This document shows, piece by piece, positions 1 through 10,122 of a stretch of 64,000 nucleotides of DNA. The notes below the pieces were generated by a model. The model was not told where the DNA came from. It made no database searches and saw only the letters and a list, made by a program, of their open reading frames with translations. Source of the DNA: Pseudomonadota bacterium. GTDB lineage: Bacteria; Pseudomonadota; Gammaproteobacteria; Burkholderiales; REEB80. The stretch lies in assembly GCA_018971485.1 (NCBI GenBank), contig JAGXAQ010000001.1:195371-259370 (forward strand), written 5' to 3'. The position numbers and the translations under genes were made by a program. Within the stretch, counting starts at the first letter, position 1; the number at the start of each line of letters is the position of its first letter.

Positions 1-149
1 GATTTAACGTAACTTACTTGCTTGATGTCTTAAACAACCTGCAAACTGATGAGATCAATCTCTCATTCGGAGATGCTAATTCTAGTTGTCTGGTGACTGC
101 ACCGGCAGACGAACAATTTAAATATGTGGTCATGCCAATGCGGATCTGA
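1..149 (+). CDS. dnaN: DNA polymerase III subunit beta (sliding clamp), 3' end only
   Basis: Only the last 48 codons are in the window; the frame opens at base 3 and ends at TGA 147-149, so it is absent from the ORF track. The translated tail contains TYLLDVLNNL and LVTAPADEQF and ends in YVVMPMRI, the typical beta-clamp C-terminus (usual ending YVVMPMRL). DnaN is the ring-shaped processivity clamp of the replicase. Its position directly before gyrB matches the common dnaA-dnaN-(recF)-gyrB origin-proximal order, here without recF between dnaN and gyrB. A parS site begins at the base after the stop codon. Confidence 0.93.
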   Translation, partial: FNVTYLLDVLNNLQTDEINLSFGDANSSCLVTAPADEQFKYVVMPMRI

Positions 150-165
150 TGTTTCACGTGAAACA
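150..165. promoter_or_regulatory. parS: parS centromere-like site (ParB/Spo0J binding)
   Basis: The 16-bp sequence TGTTTCACGTGAAACA is a perfect palindrome identical to the widely conserved bacterial parS consensus. It starts at the base after the dnaN stop codon. Known role: ParB loads here and, with ParA, segregates the origin region. parS sites cluster near oriC, which agrees with the dnaN-gyrB context. parA and parB are not in the window. Confidence 0.93.
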
Positions 166-195
166 AATTATCAAATGGGCTGTTCACATGAAGTC

Positions 196-204
196 TGGTA
201 TAAT
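196..204 (+). promoter_or_regulatory. Extended -10 promoter of gyrB
   Basis: TGGTATAAT matches an extended -10 element (TGn-TATAAT). No good -35 hexamer is visible at normal spacing, as is usual for extended -10 promoters. Transcription would start near 211, giving a leader of about 130 nt before the gyrB ATG. The site lies 31 bp past parS. Confidence 0.6.
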
Positions 205-313
205 ATTTAATGTTGAGCAACTAACACTCTGGGACGAGTGCTTTGCTTTCCACGGTACATCCACACCCCCATTACTACCCGACAAATCCCGTGATCCAAG
301 CTGTGGGTTTTAG

Positions 314-2722
<2,409 letters not shown>

Positions 2723-2783
2723 AAAACAAAGTAACCAATTAGACAACCAGAACCATATAAAGACAGAATAATGCAAAATGCAG

Positions 2784-2811
2784 AAGAGACTGGCTCTTTA
2801 GCCAGCCTCTT
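2784..2811 (-). terminator. Hairpin at the end of topA, possible terminator
   Basis: A 12-bp stem with a 4-nt loop (AAGAGACTGGCT / AGCCAGCCTCTT, one G-U pair when read on the minus strand) overlaps the topA stop codon between the convergent gyrB and topA genes. The following minus-strand sequence is only moderately T-rich (TCTTCTGCATTTT), so efficiency as an intrinsic terminator is uncertain. Confidence 0.4.
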
Positions 2812-5104
2812 CCTGGCTCTCTACAGACTCTACGAAACCACACTCTTTTTGGGGACAGACTCGCTCCACTCCTCGCCGTTTAGTAGTTTTCAGGGTAAGT
2901 ATGGGCCAGCCACACTTGGGGCAAGGTTCTGAAATCGGAAGATTCCAAACTGCGTATTTACATTTAGGGTAAGACGCACAAGAATAAAAAATCTTCCCGT
3001 ATCGACTTTTTCGCTCAATCAGATTAGCCGATTTACAAACTGGACAAGTCACACCACTGTCTTTTGGTTTATCAAGAGCCTCTATAAATTTACATTTAGG
3101 GTAATTGGCACACCCTATAAACCTTCCATAAGGACCCGTTTTAACAACAAGTGCCCCCCCACAAGTCGGACAGGATCGATCCTCTATTACCTTGTCCTGA
3201 TCGAGACCAGGATCAGACTCGGCATCCTCATTCAGGCTTCTGGTGTAGTTACAATCGGGGTAACCTGTGCAACCTACAAACCTGTCACGCTTTCCTAAAC
3301 GAATCGACAAAGGTTTACCACACTTGGGACATAACTCATCCAATTTTTCCTGGGTGATTTCTTGGCGCTTAATATTTTGCTTGTCAAGTAACTGCCGATT
3401 AAAATGCTCCCAGAATTCATGTAGGACAGGACGCCATTCAACTTTTCCAGTCGCCACATCATCCAACTCATCTTCCATTTTTGCCGTAAAATCATAATCT
3501 ACATAACGACTAAAATGCTCTGAAAGAAACCGATTGACAACACGGCCAACGTCAGTCGGTTTAAAACGTTTTCGATCTAAAACAACATACTCCCGGTTTA
3601 TCAACGTCGAGATAATAGCGGCATAGGTCGAAGGCCGCCCAATTCCATACTCCTCCAGAGTTTTAACCAAACTGGCCTCAGTATATCGAGGAGGAGGTTG
3701 TGTGAAATGTTGTTCACCATACAATTTCTCAACAGATAAAGTCTCATGCTCGATCAATACCGGTAATCGATTACGGCTATCCGCCTGCTCAGATACTTCT
3801 TCTTCATCTTCTTGATAAACAGAGATAAAACCAGGAAATATCAACGTTTGCCCATTAGCTCGAAAGACAGCCAGATCATCGCCTAATGATAAATCAACTG
3901 CTACAGTATCAAACTGTGCTGGGCTCATCTGAGAACTGACTGTTCTTTTCCAAATCATTTCATAGAGCTTCAATTGTTCCGGACTAAGATACTCTCTTAC
4001 ATCATCTGGGGTACGCTCAACAGAGGTAGGGCGAATTGCCTCATGAGCCTCTTGAGCATTCTTAGATTTACTTTTATAAACATTTGGTTCAGAAGGTAAA
4101 TAAGATGATTCAAACTGACGTCCAATGTATGATCGAATCTCAGATATAGCTTCTGAAGCCAAATTTGAAGAATCAGTTCTCATATAGGTAATAAGGCCTA
4201 TGGCATTACCTGCTATATTGACCCCTTCATAAAGCTGTTGTGCAATACGCATGGTTCTATCAGTAGTGAATCCAAGCTTTTTAACAGCTTCCTGTTGTAG
4301 CGTTGATGTGGTAAACGGAGCGACTGCATGCCGTAATTTCCGTTTTTTTTCAATCTTGCTAATTACAACACCTTCAGGCGCATACTTGCCTAGTTCAGTC
4401 AGTATGCGCTCATACGCCGTCTCATTTTCCACATAAAACTGATCAAGCTTATCCCCACGGAATTGAATAAGCCTTCCTGTAAAAGATTGGCCATCTTTAA
4501 TGGTTTGAAGGTGAATAGACCAATATTCCTGTTCAACAAATGCCTCAATTTCAAGCTCTCGTTCAACAATTAGACGCAATGCGGGAGATTGCACCCGTCC
4601 AGCAGAAAGTCCTCTACGAACTTTTTTCCAAAGAAGAGGAGAAAGATTAAACCCAACAAGATAATCAAGGGCACGACGCGCCTGCTGAGCATTCACAAGG
4701 GGCATCAATAAGGTACGGGGGTTCTCAACTGCATTACAAACAGCAGTCTTAGTAATCTCATGGAATTCGACCCTAAAAACATTTTTATCATTCAAAAGCT
4801 TTTTGGCGTGCAACATTTCAATCAGATGCCAGGCTATTGCCTCACCCTCTCTATCAGGGTCAGTGGCCAAGTAAACATTCTTTACACCATGAACAGCTTT
4901 AGCAATGGCATCAAAATGTTTTGAATTACGGCTGATAGGCTCATATTTCATTGCAAACTCTTGCTCGGGATCAACCGCCCCCTGCTTGGGAACCAGATCA
5001 CGTACATGACCATAAGAAGCCAAGATTTCAAAATCAGGGCCTAAATATTTTTTTAAGGTTTTAGCCTTTGAAGGTGATTCAACAATAAGCAAACTGGTGG
5101 GCAT
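2798..5104 (-). CDS. topA: DNA topoisomerase I
   Basis: This 768-aa type IA topoisomerase relaxes negative supercoils by transient single-strand cleavage. The N-terminal TOPRIM domain carries LLIVESPSKAKTLKKYLG and the acidic DPDREGEAIAWH motif. GLSAGRVQSPALRLI and the active-site tyrosine region LITYMRTDSS are intact, as is GIGRPSTYAAII. The C-terminus has four zinc-ribbon-like cysteine clusters starting CPKCGKP, CPTCGGA, CPVCKSA and CPKCGWP, as in the proteobacterial long form. It is last in a minus-strand run LysM-smg-topA. Confidence 0.98.
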   Translation of the reverse strand: MPTSLLIVESPSKAKTLKKYLGPDFEILASYGHVRDLVPKQGAVDPEQEFAMKYEPISRNSKHFDAIAKAVHGVKNVYLATDPDREGEAIAWHLIEMLHAKKLLNDKNVFRVEFHEITKTAVCNAVENPRTLLMPLVNAQQARRALDYLVGFNLSPLLWKKVRRGLSAGRVQSPALRLIVERELEIEAFVEQEYWSIHLQTIKDGQSFTGRLIQFRGDKLDQFYVENETAYERILTELGKYAPEGVVISKIEKKRKLRHAVAPFTTSTLQQEAVKKLGFTTDRTMRIAQQLYEGVNIAGNAIGLITYMRTDSSNLASEAISEIRSYIGRQFESSYLPSEPNVYKSKSKNAQEAHEAIRPTSVERTPDDVREYLSPEQLKLYEMIWKRTVSSQMSPAQFDTVAVDLSLGDDLAVFRANGQTLIFPGFISVYQEDEEEVSEQADSRNRLPVLIEHETLSVEKLYGEQHFTQPPPRYTEASLVKTLEEYGIGRPSTYAAIISTLINREYVVLDRKRFKPTDVGRVVNRFLSEHFSRYVDYDFTAKMEDELDDVATGKVEWRPVLHEFWEHFNRQLLDKQNIKRQEITQEKLDELCPKCGKPLSIRLGKRDRFVGCTGYPDCNYTRSLNEDAESDPGLDQDKVIEDRSCPTCGGALVVKTGPYGRFIGCANYPKCKFIEALDKPKDSGVTCPVCKSANLIERKSRYGKIFYSCASYPKCKYAVWNLPISEPCPKCGWPILTLKTTKRRGVERVCPQKECGFVESVESQEEAG

Positions 5105-5173
5105 GTAAACACCATATAAGAAATAATCGGGTGATAATAGTGTGGCTTTAACGTAACTGCAAGAAAAACAGGA

Positions 5174-5635
5174 TTAATGCATCAATGGCTCAGTTTCACC
5201 AAAAAGAAGTTCTTCAATGAAAAGATAATCATGGGGCTGGCCTTGACACCACAAAACCATCAAAGCTATCCATTTTATATGTTCAAGGGTCACCTCTTCA
5301 CCCCTGATGGCCAGGGCACGATCGATTATCCACTCACGCTGAATAGGGTTTAAAATACCTGAGAGACTAAGAAATGCAAGAAAACCTCGAGAATCACTAT
5401 CCAAGATTTGAAGCTCGGGTCCAGCATAAATACGATATGACAAGCTTTTTGAAAGGCTGTCTGGGTAAGGCTGATTCTGAGGCAGCGACTCAAGACCTTT
5501 TAACCATTCGAAGGCAAGATTAATCTCGGTACTATCAAAACCTGCCCGAGTTAGTTCCTGGGTCAGAACACGTTGATCAGGATGCAGATCCACCTCGAAA
5601 TAATTCTCAAATAAATAAACCAGAATATCGAACAT
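5174..5635 (-). CDS. smg: Smg family protein (DUF494)
   Basis: This is a DUF494/Smg protein of 153 aa. The track ORF begins 13 codons earlier, but I chose the internal ATG (MFDILVYLFENYFE, the usual family start) because GAGGGG lies six bases before it. The family is small, acidic and cytosolic with no established biochemical function, and it is often found next to topA, as here. The protein contains the conserved LVYLFENYF start and a WIIDRALAI segment near the C-terminus. No membrane segment or signal peptide is visible. In many betaproteobacteria dprA lies just upstream; here it does not. Confidence 0.9.
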   Translation of the reverse strand: MFDILVYLFENYFEVDLHPDQRVLTQELTRAGFDSTEINLAFEWLKGLESLPQNQPYPDSLSKSLSYRIYAGPELQILDSDSRGFLAFLSLSGILNPIQREWIIDRALAIRGEEVTLEHIKWIALMVLWCQGQPHDYLFIEELLFGETEPLMH

Positions 5636-5728
5636 AAGCCCCTCGTTTCTCATATCTAACCAACCATGCTTCATGGGCCAATAGTTAAAGAATGTCCGAA
5701 AGAGGTTAGAACGTCAAGAAAACAACAT

Positions 5729-6775
5729 TCAATTTTCATTGGGGGAAAAGGCCATACTCCCAATTTTTATTGGTCTTACAGCATGCGTAACAATAGCATA
5801 CGAAAGATGTGCAAAAGCATGAAACACATATAGGGTTGAGCCTCCGTCCGGGGATGGCCCCATTGTGCTATCGTCAGGGTTTTGGGCAGATCCCGTTGAA
5901 TCATGAACCATCAGGACTGCCCCATCATCCAGGCCATCATCAGCACCTCGATCAAGAACGACTACGGAATCTGTTGCTGCCTCACCCATATCCCCATTTG
6001 CCATTGCAACAATCTTAACAGCAAAAGGGATATGGGCAGAATGAGGGGATACAGGTTGCGGAATCAAAGGAGGGATAACTAATTTATCTCCAGGCTCTAT
6101 TTCCTTTGTAGAATATAAAACTCTAACTGTAACAGGAGTAGCCGAACTTAAAACCCTAACGTAACCCAACCAGCCCGCTTCAAAACCAATCAGATGTTGA
6201 CTTTCTGGATCACGAAGTTTCCTAATAATTCTATATACTGAGAGAATTTGCCCTGTATGGGCTGACAATCCTTTCGTTTCAAGGATTGAGCCAGGAGTGC
6301 CCACCAGATGGTGATGCTCCAGATGGATTATTTCTGGTGCATCATGGAGATAGTTAACAGACATCAATAATGAGTGTGACACAAATGGGGCAATAGTTCG
6401 ACGGCTAAAACCAGGAACAGGCTCAGACGCTTGCGGCAATGATTTAACCACAGGGAATAACTTAATCACCTTAAGCTTAGACTGTATTGATTTAAGCTCT
6501 ACTTCGGGTTTACCGCGATGAATAACAAGAACCAGAACATCCCCAGGATAAATTAGGTTAGGATTCCGTATGGAAGGGTTTATATGCCAAATCTTAGGCC
6601 ATTGCCAGGGGTGTAAAAGAAATACTCCAGCAATCTTCCATAAATTATCCCCTTTCTTAACCTGATAGGTAGACGGGTGATTAGCACGCAATTTAACGTC
6701 TGCATCAGAAGGAACGCAAAACAGAAGACTTGCAATAATAATAAACGGTATAATATATAATCGATATGATTTCAT
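5729..6775 (-). CDS. LysM peptidoglycan-binding domain protein, exported
   Basis: The 348-aa product starts with a signal peptide (MKSYRLYIIPFIIIASLLFCVPSDA), so it is probably periplasmic or envelope-bound. One LysM domain follows at about residues 35-85 (TYQVKKGDNLWKIAG, ending NPNLIYPGDVLVL), a peptidoglycan-binding fold. The remaining 260 residues match the family of LysM proteins found upstream of dprA/smg/topA in betaproteobacteria, whose function is not established. It is divergent from def (97-bp gap) and is followed by smg and topA. No catalytic domain is recognisable. Confidence 0.85.
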   Translation of the reverse strand: MKSYRLYIIPFIIIASLLFCVPSDADVKLRANHPSTYQVKKGDNLWKIAGVFLLHPWQWPKIWHINPSIRNPNLIYPGDVLVLVIHRGKPEVELKSIQSKLKVIKLFPVVKSLPQASEPVPGFSRRTIAPFVSHSLLMSVNYLHDAPEIIHLEHHHLVGTPGSILETKGLSAHTGQILSVYRIIRKLRDPESQHLIGFEAGWLGYVRVLSSATPVTVRVLYSTKEIEPGDKLVIPPLIPQPVSPHSAHIPFAVKIVAMANGDMGEAATDSVVVLDRGADDGLDDGAVLMVHDSTGSAQNPDDSTMGPSPDGGSTLYVFHAFAHLSYAIVTHAVRPIKIGSMAFSPNEN

Positions 6776-6872
6776 GTAGAGGCCATTTTTATTGTTTTAA
6801 TCCCACAGCGCTTCAATATTCAACACTCTTTCGGAAATTGTGATAGTAATTGAACTAATTGGCAAGAAGCAT

Positions 6873-7376
6873 ATGGCACTTTTAACCATTTTACGCTATC
6901 CGGATCCCCGGTTACATACAGAAGCGGTTCCAGTCGAGCGATTTGATAACCAGCTGCATCAATTACTGGATGACATGAGCGAAACCATGTACGCAAATAT
7001 AGGCGTTGGCCTTGCTGCAACACAAGTAGACGTTCACGTCCAGGCAATCGTGATTGATCTGTCGGAAAAACAAAATCAAAAGTTGGAAATTATTAACCCC
7101 CAAATTGTTAATAGCTCAGGAGATATCATATTTGAAGAAGGCTGCCTTTCTTTGCCGGGTATCTATGAGCGTGTGAAACGGGCCGAAACCATAGAATTAC
7201 AGTTTCAGAACCGAAATGGAAATAACATGCTACTAAAGGCCGAAGGGTTATTAGCTGTTTGCATTCAACATGAGATGGATCATCTCAAAGGACATGTATT
7301 CATTGAATATCTGTCCCGGTTAAAGCAGGATAGAATTACCAGAAAACTGGAAAAATCCCTGAAAAGGCTAGCTTAG
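6873..7376 (+). CDS. def: Peptide deformylase
   Basis: This 167-aa metalloenzyme removes the formyl group from N-terminal fMet of nascent proteins. All three family motifs are present: GVGLAATQ (motif I), EGCLSLP with the metal-ligand cysteine (motif II), and QHEMDHLKG with the two histidine ligands and catalytic glutamate (motif III). The track start is 11 codons upstream; I chose the ATG giving MALLTILRYPDPRL, the usual deformylase start. fmt begins one base after its stop, so deformylase and the formyltransferase that makes its substrate are probably co-transcribed. Confidence 0.97.
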   Translation: MALLTILRYPDPRLHTEAVPVERFDNQLHQLLDDMSETMYANIGVGLAATQVDVHVQAIVIDLSEKQNQKLEIINPQIVNSSGDIIFEEGCLSLPGIYERVKRAETIELQFQNRNGNNMLLKAEGLLAVCIQHEMDHLKGHVFIEYLSRLKQDRITRKLEKSLKRLA

Positions 7377-7377
7377 A

Positions 7378-8289
7378 ATGCGGGTCATTTTTGCCGGGAC
7401 TCCTGATTTTGCCGTTTCATCACTGCAGGCCATCCTGTCCCAGAATCACGAAGTCCTGCTTGTAATATCACAGCCAGACAAGCCTCGTGGAAGAGGGCAG
7501 AAACTGTCTCTCAGCCCTGTTAAAGCCTTAGCCCTAGAAGCAGGTATTCCTGTCGCTACACCTGCCGAACCTGACCAGCTCAGGGCTTTACCTTTACCAG
7601 ATGCGGATATCATGATCGTCGCAGCATATGGGAGCCTCATTCCTCCTTCTATCCTTGCTCATTACCCTTTTGGTGCCATTAATATCCATACTTCCCTCTT
7701 GCCAAGATGGCGTGGCGCAGCGCCGATCCAGCGTGCCATTGCAGCAGGAGATCTCGTCACAGGCATCAGTATCATGCAAATGGATAAAGGACTAGATACC
7801 GGGCCTGTTCTCTTGAAAAAACAAATAACTATAGCACCAGACGACACAGCTTCAAGTTTATATGAAAAACTTAAACCTTTAGCTGCCTTAACTCTTATCG
7901 AAGCTTTAAACCAGATACAACAAAAGACCATCCATCCAATACAACAAGACGAAGTTTTTGCAACCTGGGCCCATAAGCTTAAACGTTCAGAATCACAATT
8001 AAACTTACTGGAAGATGCAGCTACTCTCGAACGTCTAATACGTGCACTCAACCCATGGCCTGGGGCAACCCTTACAATTGACAAACAGCCAGTAAAGATC
8101 CTGAGCGCTTTTATTTCTGAGGAAACAGGCCAGCCTGGAAAAATAGCTCAGAAAAATAATGGCCTCATTGTATTCTGTGGAAAGGGCTCACTGAACCTAC
8201 AAACGGTTCAATCTCCTGGAGGACGCCCTATGAATATATCCAGATGGTTACAAGGCCATCCAGTCAAAACCACTCAGTTAATCGCATAA
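7378..8289 (+). CDS. fmt: Methionyl-tRNA formyltransferase
   Basis: The 303-aa enzyme transfers a formyl group from 10-formyl-THF to initiator Met-tRNA. The N-terminal Rossmann domain starts MRVIFAGTPDFAVSSL. The catalytic loop is intact in NIHTSLLPRWRGAAPIQRAI, and MDKGLDTGPVL follows. The C-terminal OB-like domain includes IRALNPWPGA. Length is close to the family norm of about 310. It is coupled to def (1-nt gap) and to rsmB (stop and start share a base in TAATG). Confidence 0.97.
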   Translation: MRVIFAGTPDFAVSSLQAILSQNHEVLLVISQPDKPRGRGQKLSLSPVKALALEAGIPVATPAEPDQLRALPLPDADIMIVAAYGSLIPPSILAHYPFGAINIHTSLLPRWRGAAPIQRAIAAGDLVTGISIMQMDKGLDTGPVLLKKQITIAPDDTASSLYEKLKPLAALTLIEALNQIQQKTIHPIQQDEVFATWAHKLKRSESQLNLLEDAATLERLIRALNPWPGATLTIDKQPVKILSAFISEETGQPGKIAQKNNGLIVFCGKGSLNLQTVQSPGGRPMNISRWLQGHPVKTTQLIA

Positions 8290-9563
8290 TGCACTCTGCT
8301 TATAGCCTGGCTGCTTTAATAATCTCCAGAACACTTTCTGGCCAAACACTTACACAAGTTATAGCAGAACAGAAGATTCACCCCTCAATCAACTCCGCAG
8401 CCATACGGGACCTATCCAGTAATGCCCTCAGGTATCTCGGAAAATCCACCTTTATTATTCAAAAACTCTCAAAACAACATAAACGCGACCAGGAGGTCGA
8501 TGCACTACTTCATATTGGCATTAGTCAAATTTCTCTTGGAAAACCACCATATGCCATCGTCAATTCAGTAGTCGAAGCCTGTAACACTCTCAATAAAGGC
8601 TGGGCAAAGAGTTACATCAACGCCATGTTAAGAAACTATTTACGACAGAAAGAGTCATTAGACAATCTTTGCTATCACAATGAGGTGAGCCGATACAATC
8701 ACCCTACCTGGTGGATCAACGAGCTTAAGCAAGATTGGCCAGATGACTGGATATCGATATTAACAGCAAATCAAACCCACCCACCGATGACTCTACGAGT
8801 TAACAGGAAAAAAATTAGTCCTGATCACTATGCACATATGCTGGATAAAGAAGACATCGGCTATTCCCGCTTTATAAATGATGCGATCATTCTTGAAAAA
8901 CCTCGATCTGTACAAACCGTACCTGGGTTTCAGGATGGACTGGTTTCTGTCCAGGACGCAAGTGCACAATGGGCAGCTTATCTGCTTGACGTGTTACCAG
9001 AACACCGCGTACTTGATGCCTGCTGTGCCCCAGGGGGTAAGGCAGCTCACATTCTTGAACTCTCAGATGCCGACCTGACTGCCCTTGATCTGGATACAAA
9101 ACGCATCAAGATGACAGAATCCACATTTAACAGGCTGGGGCTTCGCGCTCGCCTCATAGAAGCTGATGCATGTCAAATCAATACATGGTGGGATCAAAAC
9201 CCATACGATCGTATTCTCGCTGATGTTCCTTGTTCAGCTTCGGGGATCGTCCGCCGGCATCCAGATATCAAATGGAACAGAACACCTGCAGATATTGTTT
9301 CCTTTACCAAAACTCAAGCTGAACTATTAGATGCCTTGTGGAACTGTTTAGCCATTGGTGGTAAATTGCTTTATGCAACTTGTTCAATATTCAAGAAGGA
9401 AAATACGGATCAAACTGCCCGCTTTCTGCAGAAACACCGGGATGCCCGACTATTACCATTAATGAATCTTTCTGAAAAAGATAAACAGTTATTGCCCAAT
9501 GACCAACAGGATGGCTTCTATTACGCACTTTTTGAACGAAACAAGCCTTCTCGCCTACCTTAA
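8289..9563 (+). CDS. rsmB: 16S rRNA (cytosine-967 C5) methyltransferase RsmB
   Basis: This protein of 424 aa (from the chosen start) methylates C967 of 16S rRNA. An N-terminal NusB-like RNA-binding domain (about residues 1-130) is followed by a SAM-dependent methyltransferase domain with VLDACCAPGGKAAHILEL (SAM binding), ADVPCSASGIVRRHPDIKW (PC motif) and LLYATCSIFKKEN (the TC motif with the catalytic cysteine). The track ORF starts 15 codons upstream inside fmt; the ATG overlapping the fmt stop as TAATG gives a more usual N-terminus and translational coupling. Confidence 0.95.
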   Translation: MHSAYSLAALIISRTLSGQTLTQVIAEQKIHPSINSAAIRDLSSNALRYLGKSTFIIQKLSKQHKRDQEVDALLHIGISQISLGKPPYAIVNSVVEACNTLNKGWAKSYINAMLRNYLRQKESLDNLCYHNEVSRYNHPTWWINELKQDWPDDWISILTANQTHPPMTLRVNRKKISPDHYAHMLDKEDIGYSRFINDAIILEKPRSVQTVPGFQDGLVSVQDASAQWAAYLLDVLPEHRVLDACCAPGGKAAHILELSDADLTALDLDTKRIKMTESTFNRLGLRARLIEADACQINTWWDQNPYDRILADVPCSASGIVRRHPDIKWNRTPADIVSFTKTQAELLDALWNCLAIGGKLLYATCSIFKKENTDQTARFLQKHRDARLLPLMNLSEKDKQLLPNDQQDGFYYALFERNKPSRLP

Positions 9564-10122
9564 GCGGCGCTATCAACTCATAATGCTCCTTAGCCTTATA
9601 GGTTTTTGTACAACCTGTGCTAACGCAAGCACGATTTCAGTCAATCAAACCAGCCTGCACCTGGTCGACAATGTTTATCAATTAAACTCTGTTTTTAAAC
9701 TAAATCTCAGTCATTTCCAAAAAAATGCACTACAACATGGAATAAACCTAACGTTCATCATTGAGTTCGATTTAATTCATCATCGCACTTGGTGGCTCAA
9801 CCAGAAAATCGCAGATGTTCGCCAGCAAAGAACGCTGTCCTACCACGAACTCACGAGACAGTACCAATTAAATATAAATGGACTTGTTTCAAATTACCCT
9901 GATCTTACTGATGCTCTTCGAGCTCTTGGAACAGTCAAACAGTGGCAGGTTGTAGATGCGGTCCTGCTCAAGAAAGGGGTATCGTACACTGCAGGAATCC
10001 ATATGTGGCTTGATACGTCACAACTTCCAAAACCATTACAGGTCAATGCATTAACAAATAATGACTGGCTTCTAGATTCTGGTTGGCATCATTTTAAACT
10101 GAATCCGGGATGGAATGGCTAA
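9499..10122 (+). CDS. DUF4390 domain exported protein
   Basis: This gene sits between rsmB and ntrY, the usual place of DUF4390 genes in betaproteobacteria. The product is probably periplasmic: a KRR stretch precedes a hydrophobic segment ending in CANAS, like a signal peptide. The start is uncertain. The track ATG overlaps rsmB by 65 bp, an in-frame TTG lies at 9532 and an ATG at 9583; the latter would lose the positive signal-peptide residues, so I kept the long form. The mature part holds family-like features (SYHELTRQYQL, ADAVLL-type C-terminal region with a WHHFKLN end). No function is known; conservation beside ntrYX suggests an envelope role linked to that system. Confidence 0.8.
   Translation: MTNRMASITHFLNETSLLAYLKRRYQLIMLLSLIGFCTTCANASTISVNQTSLHLVDNVYQLNSVFKLNLSHFQKNALQHGINLTFIIEFDLIHHRTWWLNQKIADVRQQRTLSYHELTRQYQLNINGLVSNYPDLTDALRALGTVKQWQVVDAVLLKKGVSYTAGIHMWLDTSQLPKPLQVNALTNNDWLLDSGWHHFKLNPGWNG

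Noticed and set aside
180-194. Second parS-like sequence (CTGTTCACATGAAGT) near the first
   Set aside because: It matches only part of the parS core and is not palindromic; too weak to call.
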